From assembly GCF_002914585.1 (NCBI RefSeq), contig NZ_PDDM01000002.1:186001-250000 (forward strand): a DNA stretch of 64,000 nt, written 5' to 3'. The position numbers and the translations under genes are program-made. Origin of the DNA: Pseudanabaena sp. BC1403 (GTDB lineage: Bacteria > Cyanobacteriota > Cyanobacteriia > Pseudanabaenales > Pseudanabaenaceae). Below are positions 27,723 through 38,228 of this stretch, piece after piece. The notes beneath the pieces were generated by a model. The model was not told where the DNA came from and made no database searches. It worked only from the letters and a program-made list of their open reading frames with translations. How positions within the stretch are numbered: position 1 is the stretch's first letter; the number at the start of each line of letters is the position of its first letter.

Positions 27723-30059
27723 ATGTTGACACAAAATAATCAGCCCAAAAACCAACCTCATTCAGGAGGTGCTGACATAAATGGCAATAATGCTGCTGAA
27801 AATAATGCAGAGCTTCTCGAAAACTTGCCAGAAGATGACTTTCCGCCCATTCCTCAAGCGCCTAAATCCCAAAAATGGGGCTGGCGATCGCTATCTCTAA
27901 AATCTAAATCAACAATTCTAGCGGTCATGATTGGTTCATTGCCAGTTCTGCTCATCGGAATTGCAGGATATCTCATAGCTGGCAATACTGTGACAAAGCA
28001 GGTTACTGAATCCAACACTAAGGCTTCTATCACGACTGGGGACAAGATAGCTAGGTTTATGTTTGAACGCTATGGTGATGCACAGGTGTTGGCGAACCTC
28101 CCAATTTTTACTGATTCTAGAGTACGAAAAATTTACTCCTTGGCTGAGCGCTCAGAAATTTTAACAAAATATGCCGAAAGTTATGGGGTGTACGACAGTA
28201 TTGCCGTTTTTGATTTGCAGGGTAATACGATTGTACAGATGCGTGGTGGAACCCCTATTAGTAACTATAGCGATCGCCCATATTTTCAAGAAGCTATAAA
28301 GACTGGTAAGCCAGTTCTGAATCCACCCGCAAAGTCTAAATCTTCAGGCAAAGTTTCGGTTGAAATTGCTGCGCCAATCAGAGATGTTGAAACCAATCAA
28401 ATAATAGGTGCGTTGCGAACTCGTATTCCTGTTAAAGTCTTGGAAGATCTAGTCTCAGCCACAGATAAGGGTGGAAGTTACAATATTGTAGATGCCAAGG
28501 GCGTAATTTTTATCTCTCAAGACAAAGATAAAGTTGGTAAACCAGTGGCAGCAGTATTTAAGGATGTCGAAAGTCGAAAAGATGGAACCCCAGCTTATTC
28601 TTATGTTGGACAAGAGATTGAGACATCAGATTACAAACTAATTGGCAATGCTCCCACTCCTGAATTAACTGGAATGCCCAACCTTAATTGGAGATTTTTA
28701 TTAGTTGTTAACGACGATGTTGCCTTTCGGGCGCAAGTAGAGTTGGGGTATGTATTTTTACTTGGTGGTCTATTCTCGGCTGTAGCGGTAGGATTACTAG
28801 CTGCTCTTCTAGCAAATCGAGCTGTTAAACCAATTCAAGAAGCTGCTAAGGTGGTCGAAAAGATTGGGCTAGGCAATCTAGATTCTCGCCTTGAGGTAGT
28901 GAGTGATGATGAGCTAGGTGTATTGTCTAGTAACATTAACGGGATGGCTGAGCAACTCAAGTACCTGAATGACATTCAGCAACAAGAAGCAGGAAGATTG
29001 GAGTCGGCTCGACAAGAGGCAAGAGCAGAAGCCGATGAACGAGCTGAAGAGCAAAAGCAAGAAAAGGAACTTTTGCAACGTCGAGCCTTGGAACTATTGA
29101 TGGAGGTTGACCCTGTTAGCCGTGGTGACTTGACGATTCGGGCTAACGTGACTGCTGATGAAGTAGGGACGATCGCTGACTCGTACAATGCGATTATCCG
29201 TAACTTGCGGAAACTGGTAGTTGAAGTACAAGGAGCTTCACAGTCTGTAACCCAAACCACTATCAGTAATGAAATATCAGTGCGATCGGTTTCTAATGAA
29301 GCATTGAAGCAGTCAGAATCGATTAACTCAGCGCTACAAGAAATTAAAGTCATGGCTGAGTCAAGTCGAGGCGTAGAAAATAGAGCCAAACAAGCCGAAC
29401 AGGGAATGCAAGTAGCGGTATCAGCTCTGAAAGAAGGAGACGAAGCGATGAATCGCACGGTTCAAGGGATTTCTGAGATCCGTGAAACTGTGTCGGAAAC
29501 AGCGAAAAAGGTCAAGCGTCTGGGTGAGACTTCGCAAAAGATTTCACGAATTGTGAACTTGATTAGTAACTTTGCTGCTCAAACTAACTTGTTAGCTCTT
29601 AATGCCGCGATTGAAGCTGCCCGCGCTGGTGAAGAAGGAAGAGGATTTAGTGTAGTTGCTGAGGAGATCCGAGATCTTGCGGAACAGTCGGCAACATCAA
29701 CGGCGGAAATCGAACAACTAGTAGAAGAGATTCAATCGCAAACAAACGAAGTAGTTGCAGTGATGGAAACTGGTACTGAACAGGTGGTCACAGGTACAAA
29801 ACTTGTCCAAAACGCTCGTGATAAACTAACTCAAATTGCGATGGTGAGTAAACAGGTAAACTCAATTGTGCGCGAGATTGCGATCGCTGCGGATACGCAG
29901 ACCCAAACTTCCGATCACATGGGGGAGACAATGCAAAGTATTGCCGCGATCGCAAAGGATACATCTAAGCAGTCTGAAGATGTGGCGCGATCGTTCTCTG
30001 AGCTTTTGCAAGTTGCACAAGATTTACAGGTGAGTGTATCTCAGTTCAAGGTTGCTTAA
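27723..30059 (+). CDS. Methyl-accepting chemotaxis protein with periplasmic Cache domain (PixJ/PilJ-like position)
   Basis: A 778-residue transducer. An Asn/Pro-rich cytosolic N-terminus (about 55 residues) is followed by TM1 (about 60-88), a periplasmic dCache-like sensor (about 90-330, with [15 protein letters not shown] and [16 protein letters not shown]), TM2 (about 338-367), HAMP, a helical linker with a second HAMP-like repeat (about 460-515), and the signalling domain with hairpin tip [21 protein letters not shown]. No GAF domain with a bilin-binding Cys is visible, so it is not a PixJ-type photoreceptor; a small extracellular ligand is more likely. The signalling domain is strongly similar to the next gene product. 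Confidence 0.93.
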   Translation: MLTQNNQPKNQPHSGGADINGNNAAENNAELLENLPEDDFPPIPQAPKSQKWGWRSLSLKSKSTILAVMIGSLPVLLIGIAGYLIAGNTVTKQVTESNTKASITTGDKIARFMFERYGDAQVLANLPIFTDSRVRKIYSLAERSEILTKYAESYGVYDSIAVFDLQGNTIVQMRGGTPISNYSDRPYFQEAIKTGKPVLNPPAKSKSSGKVSVEIAAPIRDVETNQIIGALRTRIPVKVLEDLVSATDKGGSYNIVDAKGVIFISQDKDKVGKPVAAVFKDVESRKDGTPAYSYVGQEIETSDYKLIGNAPTPELTGMPNLNWRFLLVVNDDVAFRAQVELGYVFLLGGLFSAVAVGLLAALLANRAVKPIQEAAKVVEKIGLGNLDSRLEVVSDDELGVLSSNINGMAEQLKYLNDIQQQEAGRLESARQEARAEADERAEEQKQEKELLQRRALELLMEVDPVSRGDLTIRANVTADEVGTIADSYNAIIRNLRKLVVEVQGASQSVTQTTISNEISVRSVSNEALKQSESINSALQEIKVMAESSRGVENRAKQAEQGMQVAVSALKEGDEAMNRTVQGISEIRETVSETAKKVKRLGETSQKISRIVNLISNFAAQTNLLALNAAIEAARAGEEGRGFSVVAEEIRDLAEQSATSTAEIEQLVEEIQSQTNEVVAVMETGTEQVVTGTKLVQNARDKLTQIAMVSKQVNSIVREIAIAADTQTQTSDHMGETMQSIAAIAKDTSKQSEDVARSFSELLQVAQDLQVSVSQFKVA

Positions 30060-30067
30060 GTCTCTTG

Positions 30068-30094
30068 GATAGTCGTCGCTTAGCGACGACTATC
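30068..30094. repeat. Perfect hairpin, 12-bp arms, TTA loop, between tandem transducer genes
   Basis: Arms GATAGTCGTCGC and GCGACGACTATC enclose TTA in the 70-bp gap between the two transducer genes. Inside an operon it may cause partial termination or mRNA processing. Confidence 0.7.
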
Positions 30095-30129
30095 TGAATT
30101 CAATATTGATCATAGATTTAGAGAAAATT

Positions 30130-32733
30130 ATGTTACTTAAAGACAAACCAGAGATGCCATCACCTGAGGATGCAGAGCAAATCTCACGTACAAAATCATC
30201 GGAAAATAAACAAATTTCCATAACTAAGACGAAATCGCCTAGACCTAAAATACCTTTCTGGAATTTACCCGCACGGGCTTGGAACAACTTAGGTGTGCGT
30301 TGGAAATTGTCGATTGTTCTGTTGTTGGTTTCGGGGCTACCAGTATTAATCGTCACACAGATACTAGTCAAATCATCAGAACAGGCTTCTCTTAAAGAAT
30401 TAAAGATCTCAGTGCAGGAGAAAGGTTCTTTCTTTGTGTCAGAATATGTGCTTTGGACAAATAATGAAAGTAAGCAGGATGCCGAAGCGATCGCTAAAAG
30501 CATTGAAGATGCCAATTTAGATTTAAGCGATGCAACTGCTCTAGCCGCTAAGCGTTCTATTCTGCAACCATTACTTCAAGTTAGCGGCGAAGGTGTCGAT
30601 CCCGAATCAATTAAGAACATCAAGGTGATCACAGACAATAGTGGTCGCAGTATTGAAGGAAATTCACTTGTTCTAAGTGATGATTTTTCTAAGTTTCCAA
30701 TGTTGGCATCAAAAGGTCAAAAAGAATTAGTTCCTCAGGTTTATAGACAGGAAACAATCCCCACAAATAGTAATTTAGCAAATCTGCCGATTGTTAAAAA
30801 TGCGATCGCGACTGGTAAGCCGATGTATGGCATCGAATTGGTAAAATCGGCTGATCTGCAAGCCCTCGGATTAGAAAAGCAAGCCAACATTGGTATCCGC
30901 CCCCAAATAACACAGGGGCTCAAAGAACCAAAGCAGCCAGCTCCAACAGGAACTTACGACATTGAGCAAGGCAAGTCAGGCTTAGTAAGTATGGCGGTAT
31001 ATCCAATCAAGGTCAAAGGGCGCGTAGTCGGGACTGCTGTGGTTGGAGCCTTGCTCAATCGAAATTATGGCATCGTTGATAAGTTTTCTGTACGCTACAA
31101 TATGCCGACGGCTACAATCTTCGCTCAAGATTGGCGAGTCACCACCAACGTTCCTTATGTCGATCCGAACACTACAAGTACGGATAGCACCAGAGAGATC
31201 GGTACTCGTGCAGCGCGTGAAGTATCGGATAAGGTACTTCAACAAGGTCAAGAATATATTGGGGAAACGAGTATTACAGGTGTCAATTACTTGACATTTT
31301 ATGCTCCTCTTTATGATCACCGTAAACTAATTGATGATACGGCTAAGCCTGTTGGCATTGCTTATGTAGGTCGTCCTCTATCCGAAGTGCAAGACCTGTT
31401 AAGTGGCTTATCCAATGCTGGCTATATAATCGCCTTAATTTCGATTGTGCTTGCTAGTGCGATCGGGTTAATCATTGCTAGTTCTTTTTCTAGTCCCTTG
31501 CGCCGTTTATCAAGTTTCACCCAAAAAGTGGGTCGTGGCGAAATGGCAGAAAGATTAACTGATAGCGATCGTGGTGATGAAATAGGCACCTTGTCTCAAG
31601 AGCTGAATAATATGGCTGAACAGCTAGAAGTCCTGATTGCTGAGAAACAGCTAGAAGCAGAGCGTATTGCGGTTGCTAGACAGGAGGTTGCTCAAAGCGA
31701 GTCGGAATCGCGCATTCAAGAACAACGTCAAGCGAAGGAATTTCTGCAAAAACGAGCCTTGGAATTGCTGATCGAAGTTGATCCGATCAGCCGTGGCGAC
31801 TTGACAGTTCGCGCTAATGTTACAGAAGATGAAATTGGTACGATCGCAGATTCCTATAACGCCACCATTAAGAACCTCAGTAAGTTAGTACTAGAAGTTC
31901 AATCTGCTGCTCAGTCTGTATCTCAAAATGTTTTGAAGAACCAACCAACTATGGAAAACGTATCCAATGGTGCTTCAGAACAAGTACTGGCGATCGATCA
32001 GACGCTTGAAAAAATTCATACTCTTACCGAGTTGATCGCAGGTGTAGAAATGCGTGCAGTTCAAGCAGAAGCACAGGTGGAATCGACGAACCAAGCGTTG
32101 CTCGAAGGTGATGCAGCGATGAATAGCACCGTTGAAGGCTTCACAGCAATTCGTGAGACTGTAGCCGAAACCGCCGAAAAAGTGCAGCAGTTGGGAGAAG
32201 CTTCACAGAAAATCTCGAAGGTCGTCAAACTAATTAGCGGATTTGCCAATCAGACCAATATGCTAGCGCTGAATGCTTCGATTGAAGCTGCAAGAGCTGG
32301 AGAGGAAGGTCAGGGCTTTGGCGTTGTTGCTAATGAAGTTCGAGCACTTGCCCAACGTTCGGCAAAGGCTACCACCGAAATTCGGCAATTGATTGAGGAA
32401 ATTCAATCGCAAGTTAATGATCTCGTCAAGGCAATGACAATGGGAACAAAACAAGTAACCAGTGGCTCTCAATTGGTTGAAGAAACCCGCCAGAAGCTAA
32501 CTGATATTTCGGCATCTAGTCAACAAGTTAACCAATTGGTGAGAGAAATTGCTCAATCAGCTTCTTTGCAATCACAGACTTCAGATCAGGCTAGCCAAAC
32601 GATTCAAAACGTAGCTGCGATCGCCACTTCTAACTCTGGCTATGCCCAAAATCTGAATGATTCCTTTAGCGAGTTACTAAAAGTTGCCGAAGAATTGCAA
32701 GTTAGTGTCGCTCAGTTTAAAGTCAACGCATAG
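30130..32733 (+). CDS. Second methyl-accepting chemotaxis protein of the operon
   Basis: A transducer of 867 residues from the ATG at 30130; the open frame reaches a TTG at 30106, but the ATG has GAGAAAA just upstream. TM1 lies at about residues 60-80 (LSIVLLLVSGLPVLIVTQILV). The periplasmic sensor (about 85-430) is longer than in the first transducer and includes a Cache-like GLVSMAVYPIKVKGRVVGTAVVG. Then come TM2 (about 435-460), HAMP, a HAMP-like linker repeat nearly identical to that of its neighbour (RGDLTVRANVT) and the signalling tip [20 protein letters not shown]. No bilin-binding GAF is present. It probably arose by duplication, with a diverged sensor for a different signal. Confidence 0.92.
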   Translation: MLLKDKPEMPSPEDAEQISRTKSSENKQISITKTKSPRPKIPFWNLPARAWNNLGVRWKLSIVLLLVSGLPVLIVTQILVKSSEQASLKELKISVQEKGSFFVSEYVLWTNNESKQDAEAIAKSIEDANLDLSDATALAAKRSILQPLLQVSGEGVDPESIKNIKVITDNSGRSIEGNSLVLSDDFSKFPMLASKGQKELVPQVYRQETIPTNSNLANLPIVKNAIATGKPMYGIELVKSADLQALGLEKQANIGIRPQITQGLKEPKQPAPTGTYDIEQGKSGLVSMAVYPIKVKGRVVGTAVVGALLNRNYGIVDKFSVRYNMPTATIFAQDWRVTTNVPYVDPNTTSTDSTREIGTRAAREVSDKVLQQGQEYIGETSITGVNYLTFYAPLYDHRKLIDDTAKPVGIAYVGRPLSEVQDLLSGLSNAGYIIALISIVLASAIGLIIASSFSSPLRRLSSFTQKVGRGEMAERLTDSDRGDEIGTLSQELNNMAEQLEVLIAEKQLEAERIAVARQEVAQSESESRIQEQRQAKEFLQKRALELLIEVDPISRGDLTVRANVTEDEIGTIADSYNATIKNLSKLVLEVQSAAQSVSQNVLKNQPTMENVSNGASEQVLAIDQTLEKIHTLTELIAGVEMRAVQAEAQVESTNQALLEGDAAMNSTVEGFTAIRETVAETAEKVQQLGEASQKISKVVKLISGFANQTNMLALNASIEAARAGEEGQGFGVVANEVRALAQRSAKATTEIRQLIEEIQSQVNDLVKAMTMGTKQVTSGSQLVEETRQKLTDISASSQQVNQLVREIAQSASLQSQTSDQASQTIQNVAAIATSNSGYAQNLNDSFSELLKVAEELQVSVAQFKVNA

Positions 32734-32780
32734 AAACATTATTAGAGAGAGATTCAGGCAAAAAAATCAGGATAGCAGCC

Positions 32781-35700
32781 ATGTACAGCACAGAAAGAGA
32801 AATTCACGATCAGGCATATCAATTTTTTAAGCAAGAAGCACCTGAATTTTTGCAGACGATTGAGACGGGTCTACTCTCTCTGCGGGAAGATCGCAGTACC
32901 AATAATATCCACTCGATTATGCGAGCTGCCCACTCGATCAAAGGCGGTTCCGCTAGCCTCAATCTCGAAGGTATCAAAACGATCGCCCATCAATTAGAAG
33001 ATGTCTTCCGATCGCTTTACCGCTTTGAAGGCGAGATTGATGCCGATGTAGAAGGCTTGTTATTTCAAGCTTATGACTGCTTGCGCCTGCCACTAATGGA
33101 TCAACTGCAATTAGGACATTACGAATCTGCCGCTGCGATCGCGGCGGCAGAACCAGTATTTGAAGTGTTAAAGCTGTATTTTGGTGATACGGATGAAGAT
33201 GTTGAATTACCAACAGCGGCTGAGTTAGGTGTAGATATTGTTCAGATCGTCTTTGAAGGCGATGTGCAACAGGGAATCGCCCGCCTACAAAGTGTCCTTG
33301 CCAATCCTGAAGGTGTACCTGTAGCAGGGGAAATCCGAGCACAAATAGAAGTGTTTAGCGGTATTGGCGAATTATTAAATTTATCTGGATTTAAAGCAAT
33401 CTCCGATGCAACCTTGCAAGCGCTTGAACAAAATACTGATAATCCAATTTTGGTGGGCAGGGTGGCAGTTGCTAATTTTGAAGCTGCTCGTGCTGAGGTC
33501 TTGGTGGGCGATCGCGCTCAAGGGGGGCAACCCAGCCCAGAGTTAATTGCTCTGACAAAATCTCAGTCTAAAGCTAATCAAGCTAAATCTAGTTCAACAG
33601 CAGCAATTCCAGCTTTGACGGAGGAAGACCCTTTTGAGGCAAATTTTGATGATGATGATTGGTTTAAGGCTTTAGAGGAAGGATTAAATGAGGTTGTATT
33701 TCCAGAGACTAACTCAGATATACAACTAGAGACAGAGACTGATTCAAGTTCAGAATTTAACTTAGATATATTTGTTGATACCCAACAATTTGATTATCTT
33801 GATGATATTCCCTTAGTCAATTCAGGGATATTGGAAGCAACGTCAGAAATTGAGTATTTTGATTCTCTCGATATTGATCAACTCGATCAAAATTTTGATA
33901 TTTTTTCTGAGGATCTAGATGAAGATGTACAACTAGAAACACAGATAGATTTAGCTATAGATAGTTTTGGCGATAATTCTCCAGAAATGGAATTAGATCT
34001 ATTTGCAGATACTCAAGAATTTGATATTTCCTTAATTAGCTCTGAAATCGATCCAGAGGCATTGGAAATAACGTCAGAATTTGAGAACTTTGATGTTCTG
34101 GATATTGATCAACTTGATCAACATTTTGATGTTTTTTCTGAGGATCTAGATGAGAATGACAATGAGCTTATAGAAACAGACTCTTTTAATGGTTTTGAAG
34201 AAGTAACAGATATATCTGAGCTATCTAATTTCTTTGAACCTAAAGAATCTTCGTTAACTAATAAATCATCTTCCCAATTAGCTGAAACTGTACCACAGCA
34301 ACCCAAAAAAATATCAACTAAATATGTTACCCAAGAAATTGGTAGTACTCCTAAAAATGTTATTCCTTCCATCGCCGAAACTATTCGAGTCGCTATACCC
34401 AGATTAGATCGATTAAATAATTATTCTAGTGAATTAGTGACACAAGAGAATGCCTCAATCCTTCATAATCAACAGCTTCAAGCCAAAATTGAACGCATTC
34501 AAAAGCAATTTAAAGATTTTGATCAACTCTCTAAAAATCTGCAAACATGGCTCGATAAAGCACAGCGATCGCAAGTTAGAACTCAAGAACTAACTGTAGA
34601 TTCTTCTCCTCCCGATGCCTACAATGCTAATGATGTTTCTCGGAGCTTTTCTACTTTTACGAATCTACTAGTAGATTTTGACCCATTATTAATGGATTCA
34701 TATAGCCATCTGCATGGTTTTATCCAAGAGGCACTCGAAGATATTGCGCAAATGGATGAAGGGATGCGCGATATGACGGTTTTAATGCAACAGACGCAGC
34801 AAACTCAACGGCGCAAGCAGCAGATTCTCAAACAAGTACGCTATGACCTACTATGGTCGAGGATGTTGCCACTAGGAGATATTCTCAGCAATTTGCCGCG
34901 CATGGTGCGGGAGATGTCTAATAAATATAACAAACAGGTCAATCTGAAACTATTTGGAACAGGCACATTAGTTGATAAATCTATATTAGAAAAACTTTAT
35001 GATCCCTTTGTGCATTTAGTCCGTAATGCTTTCGATCATGGTACTGAGCCAGCTCAAAAGCGTCTCAAAGTTGGTAAGTCTTTGATTGCAAGCATTGAGA
35101 TTCGTGCGTATTATCGAGGTAATCAAACCTATATCGAAATCAAAGACGATGGTCAAGGGATTAACCCTGACAAAGTAAAAGCAAAGGCGATCGCGTCTGG
35201 TCTATTGGCACCTGAAAAAGCCGATCAAATCACTAACGAAGAGGTCTATCAGTTTTTATTTGAGCCCAATTTTTCGACAGCGGATGTAGTATCTGAGATC
35301 TCAGGGCGGGGAATGGGATTATCCACCGTCCAAGAGCAAGTTCGTAGTCTTAAAGGATCAATTGAAATCAAGTCAGAACTTGGGCAAGGTACGACTTTTA
35401 CGATTAAATTGCCGCTAACACTGAGCATTGCCAAGCTGATGATTTTCAGCATTCAGGAACGCTTATTAGCGATCGCGATCGATAGCTTGCTAGGGATTAT
35501 CACCGTTGATAGTAATGAAATTCAAATTATCCAAGGTAATGAGTTCTATCGTTTTGAAGATCGGCTAGTTCCTCTATATCCTATATCTTTATTTGCTGAT
35601 GGTTATCCATTGCCCAAGCAATCTCTAGATATGTTTAACACAGAGTCATTTACAGAGGATAATCAGACCACTTTGTTGCTGTTTTCTGATGGCGATCAAG

Positions 35701-36311
35701 TTGTGGCTCTCCCAATTGATCGCGTACTTAATGAGCAGGAATTAGCGATTAAACCTTTTGGTAAAGTAATCACGCCGCCACCCTATCTATACGGTTGTAC
35801 TGTGTTAGGTAATGGAACACTTGTACCTGTCATTGATAGTTCAGTTTTGCTTTCTATCAAACAGTCTACCAATTCCTTGCTATCAGCATCGCCAACACAT
35901 ACCACCCCACCGTTATTAGCTGAATCCAAGCCTAATGCACCCCAGAGGAAAACGATCCTAATTGTGGATGATTCACTCACTGTTCGCCAAGCACTTTATT
36001 TGACCTTAGAGAAATTTGGCTATCAAGTTATCCAAGCTGGCGATGGACGCGAAGCGATCGAGAAACTGTCTAGATCTCCTGAAATTCAAGCTGTATTGTG
36101 TGATGTGGAAATGCCGAATATGAATGGATTTGAATTTTTAACCGCCTGTCGTAAAGATAGCCGTTATCTAGATATTCCCATTGTTATGCTCACTTCCCGT
36201 AGTGGCGCTAAGCATCGCGGCGTAGCTCAGATGCTTGGCGCTTCAGGATATCTCACCAAACCCTATTTAGAACAAGAATTAATCAAAACTATCCAACAGT
36301 TACTCGTATAG
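32781..36311 (+). CDS. Hybrid CheA-type histidine kinase with C-terminal receiver (PixL/PilL-like)
   Basis: A 1176-residue central kinase of the operon. The N-terminal HPt domain has phospho-acceptor His51 in AAHSIKGGSA. A long acidic linker (about residues 285-480) contains a 77-residue tandem duplication. Next are the dimerisation region (about 620-720), HATPase with N box FVHLVRNAFDHG, KDDGQGI and SGRGMGLSTV, a CheW-like domain (about 875-1020), and a receiver (about 1055-1176) with Asp in AVLCDVEMPNMNGF and Lys in LTKPY. Only one HPt is seen, fewer than in Pseudomonas ChpA. It should phosphorylate the CheY- and PatA-type regulators encoded upstream. Confidence 0.94.
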   Translation: MYSTEREIHDQAYQFFKQEAPEFLQTIETGLLSLREDRSTNNIHSIMRAAHSIKGGSASLNLEGIKTIAHQLEDVFRSLYRFEGEIDADVEGLLFQAYDCLRLPLMDQLQLGHYESAAAIAAAEPVFEVLKLYFGDTDEDVELPTAAELGVDIVQIVFEGDVQQGIARLQSVLANPEGVPVAGEIRAQIEVFSGIGELLNLSGFKAISDATLQALEQNTDNPILVGRVAVANFEAARAEVLVGDRAQGGQPSPELIALTKSQSKANQAKSSSTAAIPALTEEDPFEANFDDDDWFKALEEGLNEVVFPETNSDIQLETETDSSSEFNLDIFVDTQQFDYLDDIPLVNSGILEATSEIEYFDSLDIDQLDQNFDIFSEDLDEDVQLETQIDLAIDSFGDNSPEMELDLFADTQEFDISLISSEIDPEALEITSEFENFDVLDIDQLDQHFDVFSEDLDENDNELIETDSFNGFEEVTDISELSNFFEPKESSLTNKSSSQLAETVPQQPKKISTKYVTQEIGSTPKNVIPSIAETIRVAIPRLDRLNNYSSELVTQENASILHNQQLQAKIERIQKQFKDFDQLSKNLQTWLDKAQRSQVRTQELTVDSSPPDAYNANDVSRSFSTFTNLLVDFDPLLMDSYSHLHGFIQEALEDIAQMDEGMRDMTVLMQQTQQTQRRKQQILKQVRYDLLWSRMLPLGDILSNLPRMVREMSNKYNKQVNLKLFGTGTLVDKSILEKLYDPFVHLVRNAFDHGTEPAQKRLKVGKSLIASIEIRAYYRGNQTYIEIKDDGQGINPDKVKAKAIASGLLAPEKADQITNEEVYQFLFEPNFSTADVVSEISGRGMGLSTVQEQVRSLKGSIEIKSELGQGTTFTIKLPLTLSIAKLMIFSIQERLLAIAIDSLLGIITVDSNEIQIIQGNEFYRFEDRLVPLYPISLFADGYPLPKQSLDMFNTESFTEDNQTTLLLFSDGDQVVALPIDRVLNEQELAIKPFGKVITPPPYLYGCTVLGNGTLVPVIDSSVLLSIKQSTNSLLSASPTHTTPPLLAESKPNAPQRKTILIVDDSLTVRQALYLTLEKFGYQVIQAGDGREAIEKLSRSPEIQAVLCDVEMPNMNGFEFLTACRKDSRYLDIPIVMLTSRSGAKHRGVAQMLGASGYLTKPYLEQELIKTIQQLLV

Positions 36312-36369
36312 GCGGAGCGAATCTTCTCCTAATATCAGATTTCATTATCCGAACTTATAATTAATTACT

Positions 36370-36825
36370 ATGCTCAGCAGCAAAAAAAAAGAAGAAACGC
36401 TTAAATTCCTGATCTTCACCATGGCAGACCTCAATTTAGCGATCGGCATTGAGAGTGTGGTGCGAATTATCCCTTTACCGCAAATTCATCGTAGTGGTGA
36501 TAAATTATTGGGAATAGCAAACTATGAAGATCAAGAGGTTTTAGTCATCGATTTGCACAAGCGAATCTATGGTAAGGAAATAAATCTTGCTAAAGGGTTT
36601 TTGGTGATTTTTGCAGGTCTAAACTGTTTGTATGGTATTACGATCGCCACTTTACCAAATGTGGAGAATGTTTCTGTAAATAGTTTGCAGCCAATACCAC
36701 CTGCATATCGCGAGATTGACACATTAGGAATTGCTAGCCACACAATGCAAGTCTCCATTAAAAGATCTAATCCACAAACTGTATTTCTACTAGATTCCGA
36801 ACTGTTACTAAAGATGGCAGCTTAG
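36370..36825 (+). CDS. Second CheW-like protein of the operon
   Basis: A 151-residue CheW-domain protein with LKFLIFTMADLNLAIGIESVV as the first barrel strands and GIANYEDQEVLVIDL in place of the usual NLRG segment. The altered central loop suggests it pairs with a different partner than the first CheW-like protein. It follows the CheA gene by 58 bp and closes the operon before a strong hairpin. Confidence 0.82.
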   Translation: MLSSKKKEETLKFLIFTMADLNLAIGIESVVRIIPLPQIHRSGDKLLGIANYEDQEVLVIDLHKRIYGKEINLAKGFLVIFAGLNCLYGITIATLPNVENVSVNSLQPIPPAYREIDTLGIASHTMQVSIKRSNPQTVFLLDSELLLKMAA

Positions 36826-36833
36826 CTGCACCA

Positions 36834-36884
36834 CCAAAACAACAAAAAAGGCGGCGCTTTGCGCCGCCTTTTTTGTTGTTTTGG
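36834..36884. terminator. Convergent terminator hairpin, TTT loop
   Basis: A perfect palindrome with 24-bp arms (GGCGC-TTT-GCGCC apex) has A-run and T-run flanks on both sides, immediately after the CheW gene and abutting the argD stop. It has the classical shape of a bidirectional intrinsic terminator. Confidence 0.85.
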
Positions 36885-38144
36885 CTAGAAAGCAGCGATC
36901 GCCTTTTCGACGATGGCTAAAGCTTGGTCAATCTCCTCAGCAGAGACGATCAGAGGAGGCACAAAGCGCACCACCTTCACACCCGCAGGAACTAGTAGCA
37001 ACCCATTTTCAATTCCTGCCGCAACCACATCACGGGCTTGGATCTGGCTGGACTCTTGCAAAACTAAACCATCGATTAAGCCCCAGCCACGGACTGAAGC
37101 AATATGCTGGGGATAGCGATCGCAAATAGCTTGTAGCCCAGTTCGCAATTGTTGACCACGCTCTCTCGCATTGGCAATCAAATTATCCTGAACCATCGTG
37201 CTACAGACTGCTAGAGCCACGGCACAGACAAAAGGATTACCACCAAAGGTACTCGCATGATCCCCAGCCTCAAACACATCGCAATGCGCCTTACACATCA
37301 TCGCGCCAATGGGAATGCCGCCGCCTAATCCCTTTGCTGAAGTGAAGATATCGGGCTGAATGCCAAGATTTTCATAACCCCAAAGCATTCCACTACGACC
37401 CATACCAACTTGGACTTCATCAATTATTAACAGAATTTTCTTCTCGTCACAGATTTCACGAACACGAGCAAAGTAGGTGCGATCGCCAGGATTTACGCCA
37501 CCTTCACCCTGTAGTGGTTCGAGCATGATCGCGCAAAGTCTACCTTCATATTTTTTGACTGCATCTTCGAGGGCGGCAATGTCGTTATATTTAATGTAGT
37601 CAAATCCTCGGACAAGGGGCGCAAAATTCTTGTGGTATTTAGGTTGACCCGTTGCTGTAACAGTGGCTAGGGTACGTCCGTGAAAACTAGCATTTGCAGT
37701 CAAAATTAAGGGATCTTCAATGCCGAGTTTAGTATGCGCATACTTACGCGCTAATTTGATCGCGCCTTCATTTGCCTCAGCACCAGAGTTACAGAAAAAA
37801 GCCTTATCCGCACAAGAGTTTTGTACCAGCCATTTAGCTAATTGACCTTGGGGCGCAAAATAGAACAAATTAGAGGCGTGGTGAAGAGTTTGGATTTGCT
37901 CAGTTACAGCTTTGACCATTGCAGGATGTGCGTGTCCCAACGTACAAGTAGCAATGCCAGCCACAAAATCCAAATATTCTTTACCTGTACTGTCCCAGAC
38001 TCGGCAACCTGCACCTCGCTCTAAGGCGATCGGGAAGCGAGCGTAGGTACTCATCACATATTGATTAAACTCGGCAATGGGATCAGTTGAAACCTGATTA
38101 TCTGCCTGAACTTGAGATTGTACTTCTAACGTAGTTGGAGACAT
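36885..38144 (-). CDS. argD: Acetylornithine/N-succinyl-type aminotransferase (ArgD family)
   Basis: A 419-residue PLP-dependent class III aminotransferase, most likely converting N-acetylglutamate semialdehyde to N-acetylornithine in arginine synthesis. Visible features are DFVAGIATCTLGHAHP, FCNSGAEANEGAIKLARK (cofactor phosphate binding), the Asp of LLIIDEVQVGMGRSG, the Schiff-base Lys in FTSAKGLGGGIPIGAM, and ASTFGGNPFVCAVAL. The length is normal with a short variable N-terminus. It could serve related omega-amino substrates, but the motifs fit ArgD best. It is divergent from the cyclase gene. Confidence 0.92.
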   Translation of the reverse strand: MSPTTLEVQSQVQADNQVSTDPIAEFNQYVMSTYARFPIALERGAGCRVWDSTGKEYLDFVAGIATCTLGHAHPAMVKAVTEQIQTLHHASNLFYFAPQGQLAKWLVQNSCADKAFFCNSGAEANEGAIKLARKYAHTKLGIEDPLILTANASFHGRTLATVTATGQPKYHKNFAPLVRGFDYIKYNDIAALEDAVKKYEGRLCAIMLEPLQGEGGVNPGDRTYFARVREICDEKKILLIIDEVQVGMGRSGMLWGYENLGIQPDIFTSAKGLGGGIPIGAMMCKAHCDVFEAGDHASTFGGNPFVCAVALAVCSTMVQDNLIANARERGQQLRTGLQAICDRYPQHIASVRGWGLIDGLVLQESSQIQARDVVAAGIENGLLLVPAGVKVVRFVPPLIVSAEEIDQALAIVEKAIAAF

Positions 38145-38228
38145 GGATAAAAATGTGATAATGCTGTTAATTTCATTATGAATGATACGAGAGTTTTCGT
38201 AAGTACTTCTGTAGTGGAATTAGCGAAT

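Noticed and set aside
27723-32733. PixJ-type cyanobacteriochrome identity for the two transducers
   Set aside because: No GAF domain with a conserved chromophore Cys is visible; both have periplasmic Cache-like sensors.
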